DNA of 64,000 bases from CAVQMB01 sp963713445. Its GTDB lineage: Bacteria; Pseudomonadota; Gammaproteobacteria; Competibacterales; Competibacteraceae. Position 1 is the first letter of the stretch; every line of letters begins with the position of its first letter. The stretch covers positions 4,324 to 68,323 of the forward strand of contig CAVQMB010000025.1 in the NCBI GenBank assembly GCA_963713445.1. The letters run 5' to 3'. The notes beneath the pieces are model-generated. The model was given only the letters and a program-made list of their open reading frames with translations, did not search any database and was not told the DNA's origin. This document shows, in pieces, positions 17,527-26,318 of the stretch. A program made the position numbers and the translations under genes.

Positions 17527-18636
17527 ATGTGGCACCGTATCGTCGCCTTGATGATCAAGGAACTGCTGGCGCTGCTGCGCGACAAGCGCAGCCGGTTCGT
17601 GGTGATCGGCCCGCCACTGTTCCAGTTGCTGATTTTCGGCTATGCCGCGACCTTCGATCTCAATCATGTGCCGTATGCGGTCTACACCGAAAGTTCGGGT
17701 GCGGCGGCGCGCGACCTGCTGGCCCGGTTCGCGGGCTCGCCGCACTTCCGGCTGGTCGCGACCCTGCATCGCCAGGAGGATATCCGCACCCTGATCGAGA
17801 ATCAGCAGGCATTGCTGGTGGTGCACATCGGACCGGCCTTCAGCCGCGATATCGCCCTGGGCCAGCCGGCACCGCTGCAGTTGATTGTCGACGGGCGCAA
17901 CTCCAACACCGCGTCACTGGCGCAGAACTACGCCCGCCAGATCGTCACCCGGTTCAACCTGGACTGGCTGCAAAGCCACGGCCTGAGCGGGCCACCGGCG
18001 GTGATCGAGAGCCGCGCCTGGTTTAATCCCAATCTGCTCAGCCGCTGGTTTTTCGTGCCGGGCCTGGTGGGGCTGATCACCCTGGTGGTGACCATGATGG
18101 TGACTTCCATGTCGGTCGCGCGCGAGCGCGAGCAGGGTACATTCGATCAGTTACTGGTGACGCCCCTGACGCCGCTGGATGTCATTATCGGCAAATCCCT
18201 GCCGGGCCTGATCATCGGCCTGTTCGAGGCCGGTGTTATCGTGCTGATCGCTGTGTTCTGGTTCGGCGTGCCATTGCTCGGCAGTGTCTTCACCATGCTC
18301 GGCGGAACGCTGCTGTTCCTGCTCTCGGCCATCGGCATGGGACTGATGATCTCGGCGCTGTCGGCCACGCTGCAGCAGGCCTTGCTGGGAACCTTCCTGT
18401 TTCTGATGCCGGCGGTGATCCTGTCCGGCTTCGCCACGCCGATCGCCAACATGCCGCAGCCGGTGCAGTGGCTGACCCTGGCTGACCCGCTGCGCTATTT
18501 CCTGATCATCATCCGCGGCGTGTTCCTGCAGGGCGCCTCGTTCGAGGTGCTGGCCGATCAGTTCTGGCCGATGGCGGTGATCGGCGTGGTGACGCTGAGC
18601 ATCGCGAGCTGGCTGTTCCGCCATCGCCTGAATTGA
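17527..18636 (+). CDS. ABC-2 exporter permease (YbhR-like)
   Basis: 369 residues with the layout of its neighbour: KELLALLRDKRSRFVVIGPP at the start, a periplasmic domain, and the conserved SVAREREQGTFDQLLVTPL before the last helices. It begins six bases after the previous stop. It completes a TetR-HlyD-ABC-permease-permease operon. In E. coli this set is linked to resistance to some antibiotics and to Na+(Li+)/H+ movement; here the substrate is open. Confidence 0.9.
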   Translation: MWHRIVALMIKELLALLRDKRSRFVVIGPPLFQLLIFGYAATFDLNHVPYAVYTESSGAAARDLLARFAGSPHFRLVATLHRQEDIRTLIENQQALLVVHIGPAFSRDIALGQPAPLQLIVDGRNSNTASLAQNYARQIVTRFNLDWLQSHGLSGPPAVIESRAWFNPNLLSRWFFVPGLVGLITLVVTMMVTSMSVAREREQGTFDQLLVTPLTPLDVIIGKSLPGLIIGLFEAGVIVLIAVFWFGVPLLGSVFTMLGGTLLFLLSAIGMGLMISALSATLQQALLGTFLFLMPAVILSGFATPIANMPQPVQWLTLADPLRYFLIIIRGVFLQGASFEVLADQFWPMAVIGVVTLSIASWLFRHRLN

Positions 18637-18679
18637 TGTGTAGCGGCCGCTGCGCGGCGGATTACGGAACACCCGCCGG

Positions 18680-19492
18680 TTATGGCGTCTCCCGCCGCGC
18701 CACCAGCGAGTTGATCACGGCCATGGCCACGCCGGCCAGGAAAATGAGCGTACTGATGACGAACACCTGCGGCGGAATGCCGGTCTTGACCGCACCGTAA
18801 ACCCACAGCGGAAACGTCAGGGTCTGCCCGGCGACGAAGCTGGTGATGATCAGATCGTCGATCGACAGGGCGAACGCCAGCATTGCGGCGGCGATGATGC
18901 CCGGCAGAATCAGCGGAAAAGTGACCCGCCAGAAGGCCACCCAGGGGTTGGCGCCGAGGTCCGCGGCGGCGCGGTCGAGAGCCTGATCCAGCCCGGAGAC
19001 ACGGGCCCGGATCACCACCACCACGAAGGCGATGTTGAACGCGACGTGGGCGATCAGGATGGTGAGCAGCCCGCGCGGCAGATTGAGCGTCAGAAAGAAC
19101 GACAGCAGCGACGCGCCCACCACGACGGCGGGTGCGGCAATGTCGGCGAAGATGACGACATCGGTGAACCGTTTGCCCCAGTAGCGGTAGCGTGCCAGTG
19201 CCAGTGCCAGCGGGGTGCCGATGATCACCGAGATCAGCATGCTGCCGAAGGCTACTTCCAGTGAGTGCGCCAGTGCCGCGGTCAGGTCGGCGATCGCGAA
19301 CACGTTGGGATACCAGGCGGTGGTAAAACCCAGCCATTTGAACGTCACCCGGCCGGTCGGGGCCTGGTTGAAACTGAACACCACCATCACCGCGATCGGG
19401 ATGATGGCGTAGAGGATCACCAGCCAGGTGTAGACCTGCAGCAGCACCGGCGCCAGCGGGCCGCGGCGGCGCCGTGGTGCTGCCGCCGTCAT
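18680..19492 (-). CDS. potI: Polyamine-type ABC importer permease (PotI/PotC-like)
   Basis: 270 residues with six membrane segments and the BPD_transp_1 EAA loop around AAADLGANPWVAFWRVTFPL. Start and end of the helical bundle match PotC/PotI-type permeases (FSFNQAPTGRVTFKWLGFTT; TFPLWVYGAVKTGIPPQVFV). Its ATG overlaps the stop of the preceding permease in an ATGA. It is the last gene of the minus-strand importer operon. Putrescine or spermidine is the probable cargo by family; not shown by the sequence. Confidence 0.88.
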   Translation of the reverse strand: MTAAAPRRRRGPLAPVLLQVYTWLVILYAIIPIAVMVVFSFNQAPTGRVTFKWLGFTTAWYPNVFAIADLTAALAHSLEVAFGSMLISVIIGTPLALALARYRYWGKRFTDVVIFADIAAPAVVVGASLLSFFLTLNLPRGLLTILIAHVAFNIAFVVVVIRARVSGLDQALDRAAADLGANPWVAFWRVTFPLILPGIIAAAMLAFALSIDDLIITSFVAGQTLTFPLWVYGAVKTGIPPQVFVISTLIFLAGVAMAVINSLVARRETP

Positions 19493-20364
19493 GCCGAGTA
19501 CTCCTGGATGCTCTCGGTGCCGAAGCTGCGGGCGTAGAGGTAGATGGCGACCAGCAGCAGCAACAGCAGCAGCGACGACAGTGCCGCCGCCATCGGGTAA
19601 TCCTGGTTGACGAAGAAGCTGTCCTGGATCACGTTGCCGATCATATAGGTGCCGGTGCCGCCCAGGATCTGGGCGTTGACGAAATCACCGACGTTGGTGA
19701 CGAAAACCAGCAGGAAACCGGCGAAAATGCCCGGCGACGACAACGGCAGGATAACCCGCAGGAAGGTGTTGACCGGGCTGGCGTAGAGGTCGCCGGCGGC
19801 GCGCACCACCCGGCGGTCGATTTTCTCCAGTGCCACGTACAGCGGCAGCACGTAGTACGCCAGGCTGTTATAGACCAGCCCGCCGATGACCGCCCATGCA
19901 GTGGACAGGATGTAGGCGCGCTGGGGAATGATGCCCCAGCTCTTGAGGTGGCCCAGCACGAAGCCCTGATCGGACAGAATGAACTGCCATGCCACCGTGC
20001 GGATCACGAACGAGACGAAGAACGGCAGCAGGATCAGAAACAGGTAGGTGGCCTTGTGGCGGCCGCCGTGGAAGGCGATCCAGTAGGCCACCGGGTAGGT
20101 GATCACCAGGGTGATTAGCGTCGACAGCCCGCCGTAGTAGAAGGAGCGCAGGAACTGGGTGTGATAGCGGGCGATGGCGTCCCAGAATTCGGCGAAATGT
20201 CCGGTGAAGGTGTAGCCGACCAGCGGATTGCCGGTCGCCACCGACAGCGCCAGCATCGATACCAGCGGGATCAGGAAGAACAAGCCCAGATAGGCCCAGC
20301 TCGGCAGGCTGAGCAGGTACGGCACCGCCGCCCTGCCCAGCCGTCGGTTGGCGTGATCCGTCAC
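19489..20364 (-). CDS. potH: Polyamine-type ABC importer permease (PotH/PotB-like)
   Basis: 291 residues from GTG 20364, chosen because it overlaps the stop of the binding-protein gene (GTGA) and places a hydrophobic segment (LPSWAYLGLFFLIPLVSMLA) near the N-terminus. The EAA loop is AAGDLYASPVNTFLRVILPL. The same frame runs open upstream, but that part lies inside the binding-protein gene and is not real coding. It pairs with the next permease to form the transmembrane path. Confidence 0.87.
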   Translation of the reverse strand: MTDHANRRLGRAAVPYLLSLPSWAYLGLFFLIPLVSMLALSVATGNPLVGYTFTGHFAEFWDAIARYHTQFLRSFYYGGLSTLITLVITYPVAYWIAFHGGRHKATYLFLILLPFFVSFVIRTVAWQFILSDQGFVLGHLKSWGIIPQRAYILSTAWAVIGGLVYNSLAYYVLPLYVALEKIDRRVVRAAGDLYASPVNTFLRVILPLSSPGIFAGFLLVFVTNVGDFVNAQILGGTGTYMIGNVIQDSFFVNQDYPMAAALSSLLLLLLLVAIYLYARSFGTESIQEYSA

Positions 20365-21596
20365 GATTGAATGATGGGATTGAAGATGCTGTTCCAGTGC
20401 TGATACCCGGCGTAGTTCTTGAACGTATAGAAGTCGTGGGCCTTGGCATACATGGCTTGGGTTGGGAACACCAGCGGGCTGTTGGCGACGCCGGCATCGT
20501 CGAGCTGTTTGCGGATGTAGTCCTGCGCGTCGGGCACCGGGCAGATGTAGTTGACCTAGTCCTCGACCATGGCGGCGATCTTGGGCGTGTAGTAGAAATT
20601 CATCCAGGCCAGCGCGCTCAGCGGGTTCTGGGCGCCCTTGGGGATCATCATGTTGTCGTGCCACATCATCACGCCCTGCTTGGGCACCACGAACTTGAGG
20701 TCCTTGTAGCCCTTGCCGTTGGCCTGGAAGATGTCGCCCGACCAGGCCTGGCTGATCCAGATGTCGCCGTTCTCCAGCGCATTAATGTAGCTCTGGTCGT
20801 AGTACTGGCGCACGATGCCCTTGTCCTTCTGCTCGCGCAGTGCCTTGGCCGCCTTCTCCCAGTCGTCCGGGGTCGAGGTGGCGGGGTTGATGCCCAGCTT
20901 GAGCAGACCGAGCGAGCCGAGTTCGGTGTTGTCGCTCATCATGCCGACATGGCCGGCGAAAGCCGGATCCCAGAGATCGTCGATCGAGGTGATCTCGCGC
21001 TTGGTGAGCTTGGGGTTGTAGGCGATGCCGGTGAATCCGGACTGCCAGGTCATCGTGTATTTGTTGCCCTTGTCGTAAGAGGGGCTGATTACACTCGGGC
21101 TAGCATACTTCTGGAAATTGGGAAGTTTTTCCTTCCACAGCGGGACCAGCCAGTCCTGCATCATCAGCTCGGTGAGTTGCCAGCCGTTGGTCATCACGAT
21201 GATGTCGTAGCCGATTGACTGCCCGGCCTTGAGCACCGGCGCGATCTTGGCGTAGAAGGGGGCGTTGTTCTGAATGACTTCCCGGTATTCGACATCGATG
21301 CCGGTGGCTTTGGTGAACAGATCCAGGGTGGGGTGTTTCTTGCCCTGATCGGTGACATCGATGTAGTAGGGCCAGTTGGCAAAGACCAGTTTCTTGGTGG
21401 GTTTCTGCTTTTTCCACCAGGCATCCCAGTCGACCTTGCCCGCAGCGCCCGCTGCCAGCGGCGCAAGTCCGAGCAGGGCCAGGCCCAGGGCGCTGGTCTG
21501 CATGAAACCGCGGCGCGACAGGCGGCTCTCGGTGAGCCCCCGCAGGAGCGCCGGGTCGAGTGGTGGCGTGGTGGTGTTATCGGCTTTGCTGCTCAT
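20361..21596 (-). pseudogene. potF: Polyamine-type periplasmic binding protein, in-frame amber codon
   Basis: 411 residues if read through. A twin-arginine-like signal (LSRRGFMQTSALGLALLGL) starts the protein, then KKLVFANWPYYIDVTDQGKK opens the PotD/PotF fold; later YDIIVMTNGW and YNPKLTKREI are typical. A TAG at 20556-20558 interrupts it after AAMVED. The frame continues with a conserved tail (VNYICPVPDAQDYIRKQL) to a stop that overlaps the permease start. A single C-to-G change of TAC to TAG explains it. Termination at the amber would remove about 65 residues, probably inactivating it. Confidence 0.85.
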
Positions 21597-22758
21597 GTTG
21601 GCTTCGCTTCTCGTGTGGCTGGGGATGGCTCGACGACAAAGGTGTGTTCGTAATGCCAGTCCAGGCGGACACGGTCGCCGGAACGAGGCACGACGCCGGC
21701 GCCGAGATTCTGTGCATAGACCGTAAAGTTGCGGCCTTGCGGGCCGGCCACCGAATACTGATGGCTGACGCCGATGTAGGCCGTGACACCAATGGTTCCG
21801 CCGACGCTGTTCCAGCCGTGCCTCGGGCGGCTTCATCGGCGGGCATAACCCGGATTTTCTCAGGCCGGACCCCGATCTTGACGCGCGGCCCGCGATCGCC
21901 CAGGCGCTTGCTGGTGACGTGCACCAGTGTGCCGTCGTCGAGCCGGACCGTGGCTAGATCGCCTCCGCGCTCGATGACGTCGCCCGGGATGAGGTTCGAG
22001 GCGCCCAGGAAACCCGCCACGAATTCGGTGGCCGGATTGTCGTAGACCATATCGGGCCGGCCGATCTGCTCGATCCGCCCGCCCGACATCACCGCCAGCC
22101 GGTCGGACATCACCATGGCTTCCTCCTGGTCGTGGGTGACGTAGAGAAAGGTGATGCCGACGTCGGACTGGATGCGCTTGAGCTCCAGCTGCATCTGCTT
22201 GCGCAGCTTCAGATCGAGCGCGCCCAGCGGTTCGTCCAGCAGCAGCAGCTTGGGGCGGTTGACCAGCGCGCGCGCCACGGCCACGCGCTGTTGCTGGCCA
22301 CCGGAGAGCTGACCCGGCTTGCGCCGCTCAAAACCCAGCAGGTCGACCAGCTCGAGAATGGCGCGCACCCGCGAGTCCACCTCGCCACCGCGCACACCCT
22401 TGCGGCGCAGGCCGAAGGCCACGTTCTCGAACACGTCCAGGTGCGGGAACAGGGCGTAGGACTGGAATACAGTGTTGACGTCGCGCTTGTAGGCCGGTTG
22501 CCGGCTGACGTCGACGCCGCCGAGAAAGATCGCACCGGAAGTCGGTTGCTCGAAGCCGCCGATCATGTTCAGGGTTGTGGTTTTGCCGCAGCCGGAGGGT
22601 CCCAGCAGGCTGAAGAACTCACCGCCTTCGATGGTCAGTGACAGATGATCAACCGCCGTCTGTCCGGCGAAAATCTTGGTGACATCCTGCAGCCGGACGT
22701 CCTGGCGGTCAGTTCGGGTGCTGTGGCCGACGCTATGGCTTGATGCGGGCTGGCTCAT
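21593..22758 (-). pseudogene. potA: Polyamine-type ABC importer ATPase, two frameshifts near the 3' end
   Basis: Walker A LLGPSGCGKTTTLNMIGGF, signature LSGGQQQRVAVARAL and Walker B LLLLDEPLGALDLK are intact in the first frame. The TOBE region breaks at 21812-21819: removing two single bases gives RGRLNSVGGTIGV and then HQYSVAGP and LDWHYEHTFVVEP, ending in a TGA that overlaps the binding-protein ATG as ATGA. Corrected length is 387 residues. The uncorrected frame ends about 16 bases further on. The corrected overlap is strong evidence that the frameshifts are not ancestral. Confidence 0.85.
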
Positions 22759-23289
22759 GGCAGGCTGTTGCAGCAGTGCGCGGGCGCTGGGCTGTTCACG
22801 TAAATACCTGAGGTCTGACTATTCGAATCAACGGCGACAACGGTTGTGCAAGGTATGCCCGGCGGCCAGCGGCCACAATCACGGTATCGCCGTGCCTGCT
22901 ATGGTGCGGCACAGGCCTGATGGAGAGGCCGTTCCGGCGGAAACCGGTTACCGTGAATCGATACCATGTTTAATGCGCCTCCCCTTTCTGGTTTTGCGCT
23001 GACTCTTGACGATGTTATGCCCGCACGGTAACAGAGTGTCAAGCCGTGCTTGTCTGCTGCGGAGGTTGGCCGAGGCGGTTGTCTGCTGATTGGAGCCGGG
23101 TCGGGTAGAGCATTCCGCTATTGCCGGCCACAGGCTCGTTTGCGGTGAGCCTGTCCGGTCATGATGGCTGGCACACCGACAAACCGCTGCTGCCGCGCCC
23201 GGCGCCATGACCTAAGACGGACATTGCGCTATGATGAGCGACCTCAGGTTATTTGCATCCCCCGGTGGCGGTCGACGGTCGCTAATCCC
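22759..23289. other. Divergent intergenic region between potA and NAT
   Basis: 531 bases between the divergent starts of potA and the N-acetyltransferase. Apart from the promoter candidate at 23014-23042, no convincing ORF, hairpin-plus-T-tract or repeat is seen. The GTG/ATG codons at 23161-23289 are in frame with the acetyltransferase, but the translation is Arg/Cys-rich and unlike the family. Confidence 0.5.
23014..23042 (-). promoter_or_regulatory. Candidate sigma-70 promoter for the pot operon
   Basis: On the minus strand TTGACA is followed by a 17-base spacer and CATAAC. The -35 is perfect and the spacing ideal; the -10 matches four of six. It lies about 255 bases upstream of potA, so transcripts would carry a leader of roughly 245 bases. 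Confidence 0.5.
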
Positions 23290-24081
23290 ATGAGCTCACG
23301 GATCGATCTCAACCGCTATCTCGACCGTATTGGCTACAGCGGCGACCCACAGCCGGCTGCGGCCGGCCTGCAGGCTCTGCATCTGGCTCATGCCAGCCAG
23401 ATACCGTTCGAGAATCTGGATGTGCTGCGGGGCGTGCCGATCCGGCTCGACCTGGCCAGCCTGCAGGCCAAGCTCATCGGTGCGCGGCGCGGCGGCTACT
23501 GCTTCGAACAGAATCTGCTGTTCGCCGCCGCGCTGGAGGCACTCGGGTTTGGCGTGACACCGCTGGCGGCCCGGGTGCGCTGGCGTACCTCGCGCCGGTT
23601 GCCACGCACCCATATGCTGCTGCTGGTCGAGGCCGACGGCGAGCGCTGGCTGGCCGACGTCGGGTTCGGCGGCCATGGCTTGCTGCAGCCCCTGATGCTG
23701 CGTGCCGACGAACCGCAACAGCACTATGCCTGGCGTTACCGGCTGTTGTCGCATGACGATGGCTGGCTGTTGCAGACTGGCGCCGGCGGCGACTGGGAGG
23801 ATCTCTATGCGTTCACGCTGCAACCGCAGTGTCTGGCCGACTATGAGATGGCCAACTATTATGTCTCCCATCATCCGCAATCGCGCTTCACCCAGACCCT
23901 GACCGTGCAGCGGCCGACACCACGCGTGCGTTATCTGCTGGTCAACGGTGAACTCAGTGCCGATTACGGCGACCGGGTCGAGCGGCGCGTGCTTGCCGAT
24001 GTGGCCGAGCTGCGCCAGGTGCTGGCCGAACTGTTCAAACTGCCATGGCCGGACGACGCATCGCTGCCGGCCGTAATCTGA
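23290..24081 (+). CDS. nat: Arylamine N-acetyltransferase
   Basis: 263 residues from ATG 23290. The complete catalytic triad is visible: C71 in RRGGYCFEQN, H108 in RTHMLLLV and D123 in WLADVGFGG. The opening FENLDVLRG is a family hallmark. The enzyme moves acetyl from acetyl-CoA to arylamines, hydrazines or aromatic natural-product intermediates in the cytoplasm. It stands alone between the pot promoter region and the AI-2E family gene. Confidence 0.95.
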   Translation: MSSRIDLNRYLDRIGYSGDPQPAAAGLQALHLAHASQIPFENLDVLRGVPIRLDLASLQAKLIGARRGGYCFEQNLLFAAALEALGFGVTPLAARVRWRTSRRLPRTHMLLLVEADGERWLADVGFGGHGLLQPLMLRADEPQQHYAWRYRLLSHDDGWLLQTGAGGDWEDLYAFTLQPQCLADYEMANYYVSHHPQSRFTQTLTVQRPTPRVRYLLVNGELSADYGDRVERRVLADVAELRQVLAELFKLPWPDDASLPAVI

Positions 24082-24217
24082 CGGGCCGAACGGACCCGCG
24101 CGGCGGTCGCGGCCAACAATGGCAAACAACAGTACATGCAGGATCTGGGTCACGGTGTGCATCGCGGTGACCACCGGGCCGGCAACCGGTTACTATAGGC
24201 TCAGGTTTGCCCGGGGA

Positions 24218-25330
24218 ATGCTTGTGGTTCTGCCACCGCCGCCACAGACCACCGTGCGCCGCATGCTGGCCGTGTTGTTGACACTGATCAGTCTGGGTGC
24301 GCTGAAGATCGCCACTACGGTCATCATGCCGCTGGCCCTGGCGGTGTTCGTGCTGTTCATCGCCTGGCCGCTGTATGCCTGGCTGCGCAGCCGGTTGCCG
24401 AATGCGCTGGCCTACGGTCTGACCCTGCTCACCATCGTGGTGGTGCTGGCGGTGTTCGTCTACGGCCTGGTCTACAGTATCCAGATCCTGGCCGATCAGC
24501 TGCCGAATTACACCGACCGGGTGACCAAGGTTGTGCATAACTGGTACGCCTGGATTCGGCATTTCGGTTTGCAGGTGGCGCGCCTTGACGAGCTCGTGCG
24601 GCAGTTGCTGGGCCAGATCAGCGCCGGGGCTTCGACACTGCTGAGCAGCCTGTACAACATCTCGGAAACGGTCCTGGTGACCATCGCCTACGTCATGATG
24701 GGGCTGTGGGAGGCGCCGCAGTTCTTCACCCGGCTGCATCGGGCGACCCCCGAAAGCGAAGTCCACGAAGTGGTGGACGTGCTGCAGTCCATGATGCACC
24801 AGTATCGCCGCTACGCGCTGGTAAGAACCTTCACCAGTGCCATGATCGGCGTCTGCACCATTCTGTTCTGCTGGGCGCTGGGCCTGGATTTTGCCTTCAT
24901 CTGGGGGCTGTTCGGGTTCCTGATGAATTACATTCCGGTGCTCGGCGCGGTGATCGCCGTGGTGCCGCCGGTACTGTTCGCGATCATTCAGTTCGGCGGT
25001 GTCACCTTCCCGCTGGTGGTGCTGTTTACGCTGTTTTTCATCCATTTCTCGATCGGCAACTACGTCGACCCGGCGCTGCAGGGCCGGCAGTTGTCGATGT
25101 CACCGCTGATGGTGCTGTTCTCAGTGCTGTTCTGGGGCTGGATGTGGGGCGTTCCCGGGGCGTTGCTGGGGGTGCCCTTGATGGTGGCTCTGGTGGTGGT
25201 GACCAGCCATTATGGGCCGACCCGCTGGATCGCGCTGTTGTTGACCGACAGCGAGGCGGAACTGGTGCCGGCACGGGTCAGTCAACCGCCGGCGGCCGGT
25301 GGCGGACCACAGAATCCGGGTCCGGGTTGA
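24218..25330 (+). CDS. AI-2E family membrane transporter
   Basis: About 370 residues from ATG 24218 (the frame is open to 24119, but the extra part lacks a membrane pattern). Helices LAVLLTLISLGALKIATTVI and MPLALAVFVLFIAWPLYAWL are followed by a hydrophilic middle (~90-170) and a C-terminal helical block including GLFGFLMNYIPVLGAVIAVV, the typical motif of the family. Members export AI-2 or act as Na+/H+ antiporters; the sequence does not decide between these. The Pro/Gly-rich tail is probably disordered. Confidence 0.88.
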   Translation: MLVVLPPPPQTTVRRMLAVLLTLISLGALKIATTVIMPLALAVFVLFIAWPLYAWLRSRLPNALAYGLTLLTIVVVLAVFVYGLVYSIQILADQLPNYTDRVTKVVHNWYAWIRHFGLQVARLDELVRQLLGQISAGASTLLSSLYNISETVLVTIAYVMMGLWEAPQFFTRLHRATPESEVHEVVDVLQSMMHQYRRYALVRTFTSAMIGVCTILFCWALGLDFAFIWGLFGFLMNYIPVLGAVIAVVPPVLFAIIQFGGVTFPLVVLFTLFFIHFSIGNYVDPALQGRQLSMSPLMVLFSVLFWGWMWGVPGALLGVPLMVALVVVTSHYGPTRWIALLLTDSEAELVPARVSQPPAAGGGPQNPGPG

Positions 25331-25344
25331 GTGAGGCCGGGTGG

Positions 25345-25551
25345 TTAGCGCAGATAGCGCCCCAGTACGGTAACGGCCAGCCGGCGCACCTCCCGGTTAC
25401 TGCCCCACAAGGCGCCGCTGATGAAAGCCAGGCCCGCCGTCTGCAGGGGATGGCGGCGAATCCAGCCCCGGGCACTCAGCGACTCCAGCGCAGCGCGCAG
25501 TTGCTGCTTGGCCTGGTCCGGGGTTAGCGGTTCAGGCGTCGGGCCGCCCAT
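25345..25551 (-). CDS. Small membrane-associated protein (YqjK-like position)
   Basis: 68 residues from ATG 25551. After a Pro-rich start it reads QAKQQLRAALESLSARGW then HPLQTAGLAFISGALWGSN, an amphipathic helix followed by one short hydrophobic segment. It overlaps the end of the holin-like gene by 28 bases and is third in a set that resembles yqjD-yqjE-yqjK of enterobacteria by order. Sequence similarity to YqjK itself cannot be judged by eye. Confidence 0.6.
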   Translation of the reverse strand: MGGPTPEPLTPDQAKQQLRAALESLSARGWIRRHPLQTAGLAFISGALWGSNREVRRLAVTVLGRYLR

Positions 25552-25799
25552 GTCAGTGCTCCACCGATCAGCAGTGCTAACAGACCGGTCAGTAAACGCG
25601 CGGACGCTGGACCCAGTGGGGCCAGCAGGTAAAGATAAATCGCCCACAGGCATAATCCGGCACCGGCCCCGAGCGCCACTGCCGCCAATACCGTCAATGC
25701 CAGGCTGTAGCCGAGCCGGGCGGTTGCCCGGCGCAGCGCCAGACCTTCCGCCTCGATCAGATCGATCAGGGCGATGATGACATCGGCCAGGCGGTTCAG
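25524..25799 (-). CDS. yqjE: Phage_holin_3_6/YqjE-like membrane protein with apparent CTG start
   Basis: 91 residues. No ATG, GTG or TTG in this frame precedes the conserved part (ADVIIALIDLIEAEGLALRR). The only sensible start is CTG 25799, which has GGGAGG six bases before it and overlaps the previous stop as CTGA, the same coupling as the ATGA overlaps elsewhere. Two membrane helices follow: LALTVLAAVALGAGAGLCLW and LLTGLLALLIGGALTWAA. This matches YqjE/holin superfamily III proteins, which sit beside YqjD. A base error (ATG read as CTG) is possible. Confidence 0.65.
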   Translation of the reverse strand: MNRLADVIIALIDLIEAEGLALRRATARLGYSLALTVLAAVALGAGAGLCLWAIYLYLLAPLGPASARLLTGLLALLIGGALTWAARRLNR

Positions 25800-26122
25800 C
25801 TGCGCCCTCCCAGATGCATCAGCTTGGCCAGCACGAAGCCCACGCCGAACGCGGCGATCAGGCTGGTCAGCGGATGCTGGGCAATTTCGTTCTCCACTTC
25901 GTGCGTGGCCCGGCGGCCGCGGTCCTGGACGTCGTCGAGCCGGTCACGGATACGGTCGCGGCGCTGGCGCAGCTCGTCGGCAACGCTGTCTTTGGCGTCG
26001 CGGGCGTGGGCGACGCCAGTATCCTTGAGCGCCTGAACCAGTTCGCCGACGTCACCCTGCAGTTTGGCGAAATCGGTCTTGAGTTCGTTGAGTTCCTTGC
26101 GGATTGCGTCGTTTTCGGCCAT
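25796..26122 (-). CDS. yqjD: DUF883 / ElaB-YqjD family protein
   Basis: 108 residues from ATG 26122, with GGAGGTGA five bases before it. The body is a charged coiled coil (DELRQRRDRIRDRLDDVQDR) and the C-terminus is a single membrane helix, HPLTSLIAAFGVGFVLAKLM. This is the layout of YqjD/ElaB proteins, which bind ribosomes and anchor them at the inner membrane in stationary-phase E. coli. It begins the three-gene minus-strand set. Confidence 0.85.
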   Translation of the reverse strand: MAENDAIRKELNELKTDFAKLQGDVGELVQALKDTGVAHARDAKDSVADELRQRRDRIRDRLDDVQDRGRRATHEVENEIAQHPLTSLIAAFGVGFVLAKLMHLGGRS

Positions 26123-26318
26123 GGCAATCACCTCCAGTCGTGGGTTGGCGGCCAGGAATGCCGTTGCCGTCCAAAACTACGCCATGGCGCCGGTTCATGC
26201 AATGCTGGCCCGATATATGAAAAGCGGCGCCCGGCCCCGGAACCCGGCGCCCGAATATTTACAAATCGACCGACCGCCTCAAGAATGCTCGCACCAGCCA
26301 CCGCGGGAGTATCCGACC

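Noticed and set aside
20365..20664. N-terminal extension of the PotH-like permease
   Set aside because: The open frame lies inside potF and reads as random Arg/His-rich sequence; the GTG overlapping the potF stop is the natural start.
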